DNA of 64,000 nucleotides, from NCBI RefSeq assembly GCF_003697165.2, contig NZ_CP033092.2:3534001-3598000 (forward strand), given 5' to 3'. This DNA comes from Escherichia coli DSM 30083 = JCM 1649 = ATCC 11775. GTDB taxonomy: Bacteria > Pseudomonadota > Gammaproteobacteria > Enterobacterales > Enterobacteriaceae. A model generated the notes under the pieces. It had not been told where the DNA came from. It searched no databases and saw only the letters and a list, made by a program, of their open reading frames with translations. Of this stretch, positions 33,131 to 42,567 are shown one piece after another. A program made the position numbers and the translations under genes. How positions within the stretch are numbered: the first letter of the stretch is position 1; every line of letters begins with the position of its first letter.

Positions 33131-34993
33131 ATGAGTTTTGATATTGCCAAATACCCGACCCTGGCACTGGTCGACTCCACCCAGGAGTTACGACTGTTGC
33201 CGAAAGAGAGTTTACCGAAACTCTGCGACGAACTGCGCCGCTATTTACTCGACAGCGTGAGCCGTTCCAGCGGGCACTTCGCCTCCGGGCTGGGCACGGT
33301 CGAACTGACCGTGGCGCTGCACTATGTCTACAATACCCCGTTTGACCAGTTAATCTGGGATGTGGGGCATCAGGCTTATCCGCATAAAATTTTGACCGGG
33401 CGCCGCGACAAAATCGGCACCATCCGTCAGAAAGGTGGCCTGCACCCGTTCCCGTGGCGCGGCGAAAGCGAATATGACGTATTAAGCGTCGGGCATTCAT
33501 CAACCTCCATCAGTGCCGGAATTGGGATCGCAGTTGCTGCCGAGAAAGAAGGCAAAAATCGCCGCACCGTCTGTGTCATTGGCGATGGCGCGATTACTGC
33601 TGGCATGGCGTTTGAAGCGATGAATCACGCGGGCGATATCCGTCCTGATATGCTGGTGGTTCTCAACGACAATGAAATGTCGATTTCCGAAAATGTTGGC
33701 GCGCTCAACAACCATCTGGCGCAGCTGCTTTCCGGTAAGCTTTACTCTTCACTGCGCGAAGGCGGAAAAAAAGTTTTCTCTGGCGTGCCACCCATTAAAG
33801 AGCTGCTCAAACGTACCGAAGAACATATTAAAGGCATGGTAGTGCCTGGCACGTTGTTTGAAGAGCTGGGCTTTAACTACATCGGCCCGGTGGACGGTCA
33901 CGATGTGCTGGGGCTTATCACCACGCTTAAGAACATGCGCGACCTGAAAGGCCCGCAGTTCCTGCATATCATGACCAAAAAAGGTCGTGGTTATGAACCG
34001 GCAGAAAAAGACCCAATCACCTTCCACGCCGTGCCTAAATTTGATCCCTCCAGCGGTTGTCTGCCGAAAAGTAGCGGCGGTTTACCAAGCTATTCAAAAA
34101 TCTTTGGCGACTGGTTGTGCGAAACCGCAGCGAAAGATAACAAGCTGATGGCGATTACTCCGGCGATGCGTGAAGGTTCCGGCATGGTCGAGTTTTCACG
34201 TAAATTCCCGGATCGCTACTTCGACGTGGCAATTGCCGAGCAACACGCAGTGACCTTTGCTGCGGGTCTGGCGATTGGAGGCTACAAACCCATTGTTGCG
34301 ATCTACTCCACCTTCCTGCAACGCGCCTATGATCAGGTGCTGCATGACGTGGCGATTCAAAAGCTTCCGGTCCTGTTCGCCATCGACCGTGCGGGCATTG
34401 TTGGTGCTGACGGTCAAACCCACCAGGGCGCTTTTGATCTCTCTTACCTGCGCTGCATACCGGAAATGGTCATTATGACCCCGAGCGATGAAAACGAATG
34501 TCGCCAGATGCTCTATACCGGCTATCACTATAACGATGGCCCGTCCGCGGTGCGCTACCCGCGCGGCAACGCAGTTGGCGTGGAACTGACGCCACTGGAA
34601 AAACTGCCAATTGGCAAAGGCATTGTGAAGCGTCGTGGTGAGAAACTGGCGATCCTTAACTTTGGTACGCTGATGCCAGAAGCGGCGAAAGTCGCTGAAT
34701 CGCTGAACGCTACGCTGGTCGATATGCGTTTCGTGAAACCGCTTGATGAAGCGTTAATTCTGGAAATGGCCGCCAGCCATGAAGCGCTGGTCACCGTAGA
34801 AGAAAACGCCATTATGGGCGGCGCAGGTAGCGGCGTGAACGAAGTGCTGATGGCCCATCGTAAACCAGTACCCGTGCTGAACATTGGCCTGCCTGACTTC
34901 TTTATTCCACAAGGAACTCAGGAAGAAATGCGCGCCGAACTCGGCCTCGATGCCGCCGGTATGGAAGCCAAAATCAAGGCCTGGCTGGCATAA
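33131..34993 (+). CDS. dxs: 1-deoxy-D-xylulose-5-phosphate synthase Dxs
   Basis: A 620-residue thiamine-diphosphate-dependent transketolase-like enzyme. The TPP motif [18 protein letters not shown] is near 150-170 with the Asn-Asp-Asn stretch about 30 residues later; the catalytic Glu370 is in [13 protein letters not shown]; the N-terminal catalytic His49 lies in [10 protein letters not shown]. It forms DXP from pyruvate and glyceraldehyde 3-phosphate, the entry to MEP isoprenoid synthesis and a precursor of thiamine and PLP. Third gene of xseB-ispA-dxs. Confidence 0.98.
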
Positions 34994-35003
34994 TCCCTAC
35001 TCT

Positions 35004-35041
35004 ACTCCTGCTATGCTTAAGAAATTATTCATGGCAGGAGT
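35004..35041 (+). promoter_or_regulatory. Inverted repeat covering the yajO ribosome-binding site
   Basis: ACTCCTGC (35004-35011) and GCAGGAGT (35034-35041) are exact complements with a 22-nt loop. The 3' arm contains the AGGAG that serves yajO (ATG at 35048). Pairing would hide the site; regulation is inference. Confidence 0.6.
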
Positions 35042-35047
35042 GGCAGC

Positions 35048-36022
35048 ATGCAATACAACCCCTTAGGAAAAACCGACCTTCGTGTTTCCCGACTTTGCCT
35101 CGGCTGTATGACCTTTGGCGAGCCAGATCGCGGTAATCACGCATGGACACTGCCGGAAGAGAGCAGCCGTCCCATCATTAAACGTGCGCTGGAAGGCGGC
35201 ATAAATTTCTTTGACACCGCCAATAGCTATTCCGATGGCAGCAGCGAAGAGATCGTCGGTCGCGCACTGCGGGATTTCGCCCGTCGTGAAGACGTGGTCG
35301 TTGCGACCAAAGTGTTCCATCGCGTTGGTGATTTACCGGAAGGATTATCCCGTGCACAAATTTTGCGCTCTATCGACGACAGCCTGCGCCGTCTCGGCAT
35401 GGATTATGTCGATATCCTGCAAATTCATCGCTGGGATTACAACACGCCGATCGAAGAGACGCTGGAAGCCCTGAACGACGTGGTAAAAGCCGGGAAAGCG
35501 CGTTATATCGGCGCGTCATCCATGCACGCTTCGCAGTTTGCTCAAGCACTGGAACTACAAAAACAGCACGGCTGGGCGCAGTTTGTCAGTATGCAGGATC
35601 ACTACAATCTGATTTATCGTGAAGAAGAGCGCGAGATGCTGCCGCTGTGTTATCAGGAAGGCGTAGCGGTGATTCCATGGAGCCCGCTGGCGCGGGGCCG
35701 TCTGACGCGTCCTTGGGGAGAAACCACCGCACGGCTGGTGTCGGATGAAGTGGGGAAAAATCTCTACCAAGAAAGCAATGAAAATGACGCACAAATTGTA
35801 GAACGCTTAACGGGCGTCAGTGAAGAACTTGGTGCAACGCGAGCACAAGTTGCGCTGGCCTGGTTGTTGAGTAAACCGGGCATTGCCGCACCGATTATCG
35901 GAACTTCTCGGGAGGAACAGCTTGATGAACTGCTAAACGCGGTGGATATCACCTTGAAGCCGGAACAGATCGCCGAGCTGGAAACGCCGTATAAACCGCA
36001 TCCGGTCGTAGGATTTAAATAG
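35048..36022 (+). CDS. yajO: Aldo-keto reductase YajO
   Basis: A 324-residue aldo-keto reductase of the AKR13-like type: (beta/alpha)8 barrel with the catalytic-tetrad regions DTANSYSDGSSEE (Asp, Tyr), VATKV (Lys) and LQIHRWD (His), and the C-terminal NADPH-binding IIGTSREEQLDE. Reported to take part in ribulose-5-phosphate to DXP-related conversion and to act on aldehydes; its physiological substrate is uncertain. It follows dxs by 54 bp, so it may be read from the dxs transcript; its ribosome-binding site lies in a hairpin. Confidence 0.93.
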   Translation: MQYNPLGKTDLRVSRLCLGCMTFGEPDRGNHAWTLPEESSRPIIKRALEGGINFFDTANSYSDGSSEEIVGRALRDFARREDVVVATKVFHRVGDLPEGLSRAQILRSIDDSLRRLGMDYVDILQIHRWDYNTPIEETLEALNDVVKAGKARYIGASSMHASQFAQALELQKQHGWAQFVSMQDHYNLIYREEEREMLPLCYQEGVAVIPWSPLARGRLTRPWGETTARLVSDEVGKNLYQESNENDAQIVERLTGVSEELGATRAQVALAWLLSKPGIAAPIIGTSREEQLDELLNAVDITLKPEQIAELETPYKPHPVVGFK

Positions 36023-36026
36023 GTAT

Positions 36027-36063
36027 GCAGGCCTGATGAGACGTGACAAGCGTCACATCAGGC
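36027..36063. repeat. REP element after yajO
   Basis: CCTGATG and CATCAGG arms around GACGTGACAAGCGTCA form a REP stem, between the convergent ends of yajO and pgpA. Confidence 0.82.
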
Positions 36064-36075
36064 ATCGGTGCACAA

Positions 36076-36594
36076 CTACGACAGAATACCCAGCGGCCAG
36101 TGATGACCGATAAAATACAGGATGCCAGCGGAGATCACCCCGGCGACAATATCGTCAATCATGATCCCCATGCCGCCATGTACATTGCGATCAAACCAGC
36201 GGATCGGCCACGGCTTCCACATATCCAGAATACGGAAAATCACAAATCCGGCGGTAACCCACTGCCAGTCATTGGTCGGCAGCGCCATGAGCGTAATCCA
36301 CATACCAATAAATTCGTCCCAGACAATACTGCCGTGATCGTGCACGCCCATGTCTTTCGCCGTTTGATGACAAAGATAGACGCCGATACAGATCCCCAGC
36401 ATTACCACCAGCGAATAGAGCTGCCAGGGCAAAAAAGTCATCAGATACCAGAAGGGAATCGCCGCCAGCGACCCCATCGTGCCAGGAACGATCGGGCTTA
36501 ATCCACTTCCGAATCCGACAGCAAGCAGATGCCACGGATTACTCATTTTCAGGCGACTTTTCGCGACATCTTTATGGCGTGGCAAAATGGTCAT
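36076..36594 (-). CDS. pgpA: Phosphatidylglycerophosphatase A
   Basis: A 172-residue PgpA-family membrane protein with the conserved acidic [12 protein letters not shown] stretch and about four hydrophobic segments. It removes the phosphate from phosphatidylglycerophosphate to make phosphatidylglycerol; PgpB and PgpC are partly redundant. The ATG at 36594 lies inside the end of thiL (23-bp overlap), so translation is coupled. Last gene of the nrdR-ribD-ribE-nusB-thiL-pgpA run. Confidence 0.96.
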
Positions 36595-37549
36595 ATCCTT
36601 TCCAGTCTAACGTGACAGGTTCGCCGTCACGAATAAAACAAAGCCCTTCGATATCGGCGGTCATTTGCCCGATACAGGTAAACGGTACGCCCAGGTGTCC
36701 GAGAGCCACATCCAGCGCGCCACGGTTCAGTTCCGGCACCGTGAAACACAACTCGTAATCTTCACCGCCAGAGAGCGCCCAGCGCAGCGCCTGTTCCGGT
36801 TCAACATGGCGAGAAAGCGCATCAGAAAACGGCAGCAATGCCAGGTCAATACGTGCGCCGCAGTCGCTGGCTTTCACGATATGCCCGAGATCGGAAATCA
36901 GACCGTCAGAGAGATCGATAGCTGAATTTGCCAGATCGCGCAGTGCCTGCCCCTGTAAAATACGCGGCGACGGACGGAGATGACGTTTGATCAAGTAGTC
37001 CGCATCTTTAGCATCGGCAACCTGCAAACGGTTTTGCAAAATCGCCAGCCCGGCAGCGCTATCGCCCGGTGTACCGGTCACATAGATCCAGTCACCCGGT
37101 TTCGCCCCAGAGCGCGTTAAGGCTCGTCCCATCGGAACAAAGCCGTGGATACCCAACGTCATTGATAATGGCCCACGCGTGGTATCGCCGCCAATGAGTT
37201 GCATATCGTAATAATTGAGAAGATCAAACAAGCTGTCGCTGAAGGACTCAAGCCACGCTTCGTCTACGTCCGGTAAGGTTAATGCCAGCGTCAGCCAGGC
37301 CGGATCGGCCCCCATCGCTGCCAGATCGCTTAGGTTCACCGCCAGTGCTTTATAAGCCAGATCAGCAGGATCGATATCAGGGAGGAAGTGGTTGCCCGCC
37401 ACCAGCGTATCAGTGCTGATCGCCAGGGTCTGTTTCTCGGGGATATTGAGAAGAGCGCAATCGTCGCCGATGCCCAGTTCGACATCAAGACGAGAACTTC
37501 TTACACGGTCAAAATAACGGGCAATCAGGGAGAACTCGCCACATGCCAT
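36572..37549 (-). CDS. thiL: Thiamine-monophosphate kinase ThiL
   Basis: A 325-residue AIR-synthase/ThiL-fold kinase: the N-terminal ATP/metal region [11 protein letters not shown] (about 24-34), DTLVAGNHF, and the C-terminal LSGGEDYEL. It phosphorylates thiamine monophosphate to the coenzyme thiamine diphosphate. 77 bp separate it from nusB; a hairpin with a T-rich tail lies in that gap (see 37567-37620). It overlaps pgpA by 23 bp. Confidence 0.98.
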
Positions 37550-37566
37550 ACGTTACGCCTCAGCAG

Positions 37567-37620
37567 GTAAAAAAGAAAAGGCCGGCGATCGCGGAACGGT
37601 CTTCCGTGAATCTACCGGCC
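37567..37620 (-). terminator. Probable terminator/attenuator between nusB and thiL
   Basis: Minus-strand GGCCGG at 37615-37620 pairs with CCGGCC at 37580-37585, with an inner GGAA/TTCC stem, followed by TTTTCTTTTTT ending about 18 bp before the thiL start. The layout is that of an intrinsic terminator placed within an operon; partial read-through into thiL-pgpA is expected. Confidence 0.72.
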
Positions 37621-37626
37621 TGGATA

Positions 37627-38046
37627 TTACTTTTTGTTAGGGCGAATCACAGGTGCTGCTTTATCGAGTACGCCGTTGACGAACTTATGGCTGTCTTCTG
37701 CGCCGAACGATTTCGCCAGTTCGATCGCTTCGTTAATGGCCACTTTGTATGGCACATCGCTACGTTTAGACAGCTCGTACAGCGCAATGCGCAGTACTGC
37801 TTTTTCTACCTGGCCCAGTTCTTCCAGCAGACGGGACAGGTACGGCTTCATCAGTCCGTCGAGGTATGCGGTGTTAGTCGCCACCCCGGCCAGCAGCTCA
37901 CGGAAGTACAGGACGTCAACGTCTTTTACATCCTGTTCAGCCAGGAACTGGTATTCAACATCAGCGATGTCGTTCTGGGACAACTGCCAGGAGTAGAGCG
38001 CCTGGACGGCACACTCACGAGCGCGGCGACGAGCAGCAGGTTTCAC
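37627..38046 (-). CDS. nusB: Transcription antitermination factor NusB
   Basis: A 139-residue all-helical NusB fold, starting with GTG at 38046 and the Arg-rich [22 protein letters not shown] segment that binds boxA RNA. With S10 (NusE) it loads onto boxA in ribosomal RNA operons and phage lambda nut sites. It lies 19 bp after ribE, as in most gammaproteobacteria. The hairpin immediately downstream may limit transcription into thiL. Confidence 0.98.
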
Positions 38047-38065
38047 GGATTTCCCCTTACTAATT

Positions 38066-38536
38066 TCAGGCCTTGATGGCTTTCAATACATTAATCATTT
38101 CAAGCGCGGTCAGTGCAGCTTCTGCACCTTTGTTGCCAGCTTTGGTGCCAGCACGTTCGATCGCTTGTTCAATGCTTTCAGTGGTCAGAACACCAAAAGC
38201 AACCGGAATTTCGCTGTCCTGGGCAACATGCGCCAGGCCGTTGCTTGCACCACCAGCGACATATTCAAAGTGGGCAGTGCCACCACGAATAACCGTACCC
38301 AGCGCAATCACCGCGTCGTATTTACCGGTTTTAGCCAGTGCACCCGCCGCCAGCGGCAGCTCATAGGCACCTGGCACCCAAACAATGGTAATGTTTTCAT
38401 CTTTTACCTGACCGATACGTTTCAGTGCGTCAATTGCACCTTCCAGCAGGCTGTCATTGATAAAGTTGTTGAAACGCGCGATGGTGATGGCGACGCGAGC
38501 GTCCGGGGTAGCAACGTTAGCTTCAATAATGTTCAT
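38066..38536 (-). CDS. ribE: 6,7-dimethyl-8-ribityllumazine synthase (RibE/RibH)
   Basis: A 156-residue lumazine synthase, with the substrate-binding VPGAYELPLAAGALA and ALGTVIRGGTAHFEYVAGG motifs. It condenses the pyrimidine product of RibD with dihydroxybutanone phosphate in riboflavin synthesis and assembles into a 60-mer capsid in E. coli-type enzymes. The ATG at 38536 follows a CCGAAGGAAGAAA ribosome-binding site; a frame starting at 38632 would cross the gap to ribD and is not supported. Symbol ribE is the E. coli usage; ribH is a synonym. Confidence 0.97.
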   Translation of the reverse strand: MNIIEANVATPDARVAITIARFNNFINDSLLEGAIDALKRIGQVKDENITIVWVPGAYELPLAAGALAKTGKYDAVIALGTVIRGGTAHFEYVAGGASNGLAHVAQDSEIPVAFGVLTTESIEQAIERAGTKAGNKGAEAALTALEMINVLKAIKA

Positions 38537-38624
38537 TTTCTTCCTTCGGGTTCGAGTATGGCCCCGCAGGGGGGCGGATTTTAGCATAATATTTCGTGCG
38601 CTGCTTCCCTTTCGAGCCGGGAGA

Positions 38625-39728
38625 TCATGCACCCACTAAATGCAGGCAAACATCCGGGCCTACATGACGTATCTCTTTGAATTTAAATTGGGGAGCGTCG
38701 GCTAATTTCTCAAGCCCTGGCAGCGTGCATAATCCACGGGCGTCGTTGCCTAATAGTTTAGGTGCGATATAGACAATCAGCTCATCGACTAAACCCGCCT
38801 GTAGCAATGCGCCAGCGAGCGTTGGCCCCGCTTCCACCCAGATGCTGTTAATCTGCTGTTTACCCAGTTGCATCATTAGTACAACCAGATCCAGGTGACC
38901 TTTATGCTCTGGAATCAGCAAGGTACGCACCGTTTCCGGCCACTCACGAGAATCTTCCTGCGTACGCGCGAACCAGGTTTCGCCGGGCTGCTGCACAATG
39001 CGATGTTCCGGCGTCACGCGATTTTGGCTATCAATCACAATACGTACTGGCTGACGGAGATTTTGTTGCGGGTAGAGCCCCTGAGTTTGTTCATCCAGTT
39101 CAGACCAACGCACTGTTAAGGCTGGATCATCCGCCAGCACCGTGGCGCTGCTGGTTAAAATGGCATGACTTTGCGCGCGCAGTCGTTGTACGTCGCGTCG
39201 CGCCTGAGGTGAAGTGATCCACTGGCTTTCGCCACTCGCCATCGCCGTGCGACCATCAAGCGATGCGCCAAGTTTTAACTGAATATAAGGAAAGCCGGTG
39301 CGCATCCGCTTGAGAAAGCCTTTATTCAATTGCTCAGCTTCACTCATCATCAGCCCGTGGCTGACGTCAATGCCAGCCTGTTGCAAACGGTAAAGTCCAC
39401 GTCCAGCGACCTGCGGATTGGGGTCTTGCATTGCAGCAACCACGCGCGCCACGCCCGCAGCAATTAATGCATCACAACACGGTGGCGTACGACCATGATG
39501 GCTACAGGGTTCGAGTGTGACATACGCCGTTGCGCCTTTGGCTTTTTCGCCGGCCATGCGCAACGCCTGTACCTCGGCATGCGGTTCACCCGCGCGTTGA
39601 TGGTAACCTTCACCGACAATTTCGCCATCTTTGACAATGACGCACCCGACATTCGGGTTGGGATGCGTGGTAAAACGTCCTCGTTGCGCCAGCTTTAGCG
39701 CCCGCGCCATGTAATACTCGTCCTGCAC
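38625..39728 (-). CDS. ribD: Bifunctional pyrimidine deaminase/reductase RibD
   Basis: 367 residues, starting with GTG at 39728. The N-terminal cytidine-deaminase-like domain (about 1-145) has the zinc ligands His50 (with Glu52), Cys75 and Cys84. The C-terminal reductase domain (about 147-367) uses NADPH. It performs the second and third steps of riboflavin synthesis. The start is 3 bp after the nrdR stop, so the two are tightly coupled; 88 bp separate it from ribE. Confidence 0.98.
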   Translation of the reverse strand: MQDEYYMARALKLAQRGRFTTHPNPNVGCVIVKDGEIVGEGYHQRAGEPHAEVQALRMAGEKAKGATAYVTLEPCSHHGRTPPCCDALIAAGVARVVAAMQDPNPQVAGRGLYRLQQAGIDVSHGLMMSEAEQLNKGFLKRMRTGFPYIQLKLGASLDGRTAMASGESQWITSPQARRDVQRLRAQSHAILTSSATVLADDPALTVRWSELDEQTQGLYPQQNLRQPVRIVIDSQNRVTPEHRIVQQPGETWFARTQEDSREWPETVRTLLIPEHKGHLDLVVLMMQLGKQQINSIWVEAGPTLAGALLQAGLVDELIVYIAPKLLGNDARGLCTLPGLEKLADAPQFKFKEIRHVGPDVCLHLVGA

Positions 39729-39731
39729 GGC

Positions 39732-40217
<486 letters not shown>

Positions 40218-40331
40218 TTACCCTGAACTGACGATACAACAAAGGCGCAACGCTTTTGAGATAAAGGATCGATGCTTTCACTGCTTTTACCCTCTACCAT
40301 TAGGCTAATTGCGACGAGAAAGGGACGACCT

Positions 40332-40871
40332 ATGAATACTAACGTTTTTCGACTGCTCCTGCTGGGAAGCCTGTTCAGCCTTAGCGCCTGTGTGCAGCAA
40401 AGTGAAGTGCGACAGATGAAACACAGCGTCAGCACGCTGAACCAGGAGATGACGCAGCTCAATAAAGAAACGGTCAAAATCACTCAGCAAAACAGGCTGA
40501 ATGCAAAATCCAGCAGTGGGGTTTACCTTCTGCCTGGAGCAAAAACACCAGCAAGACTGGAAAGCCAGATCGGTACTTTACGTATGTCGCTGGTGAATAT
40601 TACGCCTGATACAGATGGCACCACCCTGACGCTACGTATTCAGGGCGAATCTAATGACCCTTTACCCGCATTCAGCGGAACCGTTGAATATGGGCAAATT
40701 CAGGGAACAATAGACAACTTTCAGGAAATCAATGTGCAGAATCAATTGATTAACGCACCTGCCAGCGTCCTCGCCCCCAGCGATGTTGATATTCCGTTAC
40801 AGTTAAAGGGTATGTCTGTGGATCAGTTAGGCTTTGTACGTATCCACGACATTCAACCTGTTATGCAGTAA
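40332..40871 (+). CDS. yajI: Putative lipoprotein YajI (DUF3251)
   Basis: 179 residues with a lipoprotein signal (lipobox LSAC, Cys20; Val at +2). Residues 25-55 (QQSEVRQMKHSVSTLNQEMTQ region) look like a short coiled coil, reminiscent of the N-terminal part of Lpp-like proteins; the rest is the YajI/DUF3251 domain. Function unknown. The ATG at 40332 is preceded by AAGGGACGACC. Divergent from nrdR; 297 bp upstream of tsx. A weak hairpin TTGCGGG/CCCGCAA at 40877-40904 could end the transcript. Confidence 0.9.
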   Translation: MNTNVFRLLLLGSLFSLSACVQQSEVRQMKHSVSTLNQEMTQLNKETVKITQQNRLNAKSSSGVYLLPGAKTPARLESQIGTLRMSLVNITPDTDGTTLTLRIQGESNDPLPAFSGTVEYGQIQGTIDNFQEINVQNQLINAPASVLAPSDVDIPLQLKGMSVDQLGFVRIHDIQPVMQ

Positions 40872-41009
40872 ACGTATTGCGGGGCGATATTGTGCGTCCC
40901 GCAACATCTTCCCCGTCATTTTGTTACTCCGCTTACATCACCTGGATTGATAGTAAAAGTTTGCAACAAGGGTGAAAGTCAGTACAATCCCCGCCCGAAT
41001 GTGTGTAAA

Positions 41010-41084
41010 CGTGAACGCAATCGATTACGTAAATGATAGAACTGTGAAACGAAACATATTTTTGTGAGCAATGATTTTTATAAT
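41010..41084 (+). promoter_or_regulatory. CRP/CytR-type promoter of tsx
   Basis: A perfect TATAAT -10 at 41079-41084 follows a CRP-like site TGTGA-N6-ACATA at 41043-41058, centred about 40 bp before the likely start. A second CRP-like site CGTGA-N6-TCGAT at 41010-41025 is centred 33 bp further upstream. This is the arrangement described for the tsx P2 promoter with CytR binding between two CRP sites. The wider gap (40872-41168) holds nothing else recognised. Confidence 0.8.
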
Positions 41085-41168
41085 AGGCTCCTCTGTATAC
41101 GAAATATTTAGAAACGCAATTTGCGCCTTTTTCACTCCCGCAAGGGATTTTCAAACAGTGGCATACAT

Positions 41169-42053
41169 ATGAAAAAAACATTACTGGCAGCCGGTGCGGT
41201 ACTGGCGCTCTCTTCGTCTTTTACTGTCAACGCAGCTGAAAACGACAAACCGCAGTATCTTTCCGACTGGTGGCACCAGAGCGTTAACGTTGTCGGAAGC
41301 TATCACACCCGTTTCGGACCGCAGCTCCGCAACGATACCTACCTTGAGTACGAAGCATTCGCTAAAAAAGACTGGTTCGACTTCTATGGTTATGCGGATG
41401 CGCCGGTATTCTTCGGCGGTAACTCCGATGCAAAAGGTATCTGGAACCACGGTTCTCCGCTGTTTATGGAAATCGAACCGCGTTTCTCCATTGACAAGCT
41501 GACCAATACTGACCTTAGCTTCGGTCCGTTCAAAGAGTGGTACTTCGCGAACAACTACATTTACGACATGGGTCGTAATAAAGATGGCCGCCAGAGCACC
41601 TGGTACATGGGTCTGGGTACCGACATCGATACTGGTCTGCCGATGAGCCTGTCCATGAACGTCTATGCGAAATACCAGTGGCAGAACTACGGCGCAGCGA
41701 ACGAAAACGAGTGGGACGGTTACCGTTTCAAAGTGAAGTACTTTGTGCCGATTACCGATCTGTGGGGCGGCCAGTTGAGCTACATCGGCTTCACCAACTT
41801 CGACTGGGGTTCCGACCTGGGCGATGACAGCGGTTATGCGAACAACGGTATTAAAACACGTACCAATAACTCTATTGCGTCCAGCCATATTCTGGCGCTG
41901 AATTACGATCACTGGCACTACTCTGTCGTTGCCCGTTACTGGCATAACGGTGGTCAGTGGAATGACGATGCAGAACTGAACTTCGGCAACGGCAACTTCA
42001 ACGTTCGCTCTACCGGCTGGGGTGGTTATCTGGTAGTAGGTTACAACTTCTAA
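41169..42053 (+). CDS. tsx: Nucleoside-specific outer-membrane channel Tsx
   Basis: 294 residues with a 22-residue signal peptide (ending Val-Asn-Ala) and a 12-strand beta-barrel ending in the aromatic residue Phe. It lets nucleosides and deoxynucleosides, also albicidin, cross the outer membrane, and is the receptor of phage T6 and colicin K. The ATG at 41169 starts the signal peptide; an upstream frame from 41121 is not supported. It differs from the K-12 form in my memory at a few sites, including Tyr and Asn in a DDSGYANNGI loop. Followed by a clear terminator. Confidence 0.98.
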   Translation: MKKTLLAAGAVLALSSSFTVNAAENDKPQYLSDWWHQSVNVVGSYHTRFGPQLRNDTYLEYEAFAKKDWFDFYGYADAPVFFGGNSDAKGIWNHGSPLFMEIEPRFSIDKLTNTDLSFGPFKEWYFANNYIYDMGRNKDGRQSTWYMGLGTDIDTGLPMSLSMNVYAKYQWQNYGAANENEWDGYRFKVKYFVPITDLWGGQLSYIGFTNFDWGSDLGDDSGYANNGIKTRTNNSIASSHILALNYDHWHYSVVARYWHNGGQWNDDAELNFGNGNFNVRSTGWGGYLVVGYNF

Positions 42054-42060
42054 TTGTGAG

Positions 42061-42089
42061 AATGCCGGATTTCATATCCGGCATTTTTT
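42061..42089 (+). terminator. Terminator after tsx
   Basis: AATGCCGGAT-TTCAT-ATCCGGCATT followed by TTTTA, 7 bp after the tsx stop. Confidence 0.94.
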
Positions 42090-42090
42090 A

Positions 42091-42438
42091 TCACTTCTTC
42101 TTGTTCATCATCGCTTTCAAATCAGCGAATGGGTTGTACTTCGCTTCACCGACATCTTTCTGCGCATCTTCCCCTGCGATAACGGTCGTACCATACTGAT
42201 CCGCTTCGGTGTATTTCGAATGCTCATGATCGTGGCAATAGAGACAAAGTAATTCCCAGTTACTGCCATCTTCCGGGTTATTAGTATGGTCGTGATCAAT
42301 GTGGTGAACGGTAAGTTCACGCAGGTTGGAATAAACAAACTCGCGGGAACAGCGACCGCAGACCCACGGATAGATTTTTAATGCTTTTTCGCGATAGTCG
42401 CTTTCTAACCGCGCATAGTTTTTTGGGATGATAGCCAT
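42091..42438 (-). CDS. yajD: HNH-type protein YajD
   Basis: 115 residues with an HNH endonuclease-like fold: zinc-type pairs Cys-Gly-Arg-Cys (27-30) and Cys-Leu-Tyr-Cys, and the central HHIDHDHTNNPEDGSNWELLC that carries the HNH histidine and asparagine. No substrate or biological role is known to me; nuclease activity is an inference from the motif. The ATG at 42438 gives MAIIPKNYARLES. Convergent with tsx. Confidence 0.9.
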   Translation of the reverse strand: MAIIPKNYARLESDYREKALKIYPWVCGRCSREFVYSNLRELTVHHIDHDHTNNPEDGSNWELLCLYCHDHEHSKYTEADQYGTTVIAGEDAQKDVGEAKYNPFADLKAMMNKKK

Positions 42439-42515
42439 GAAAAAGTTACCTGGATGAAATGTAGGGTTACGCGCAGTTTCCCAAGATGCGGGGATTTTCG
42501 CAATCACCTTACATC

Positions 42516-42545
42516 AAAAAAAATCCCGATCTTCTGACCGGGATT
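42516..42545 (-). terminator. Terminator after secF
   Basis: Minus-strand AATCCCG (42539-42545) and CGGGATT (42522-42528) arms are followed by a run of T. It lies 22 bp after the secF stop codon. Confidence 0.92.
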
Positions 42546-42567
42546 TTCAACATCAGCTGAAACTTGA

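Noticed and set aside
40933..41181. 82-codon minus-strand frame upstream of tsx
   Set aside because: It covers the tsx promoter and start; composition and lack of a ribosome-binding site speak against coding.
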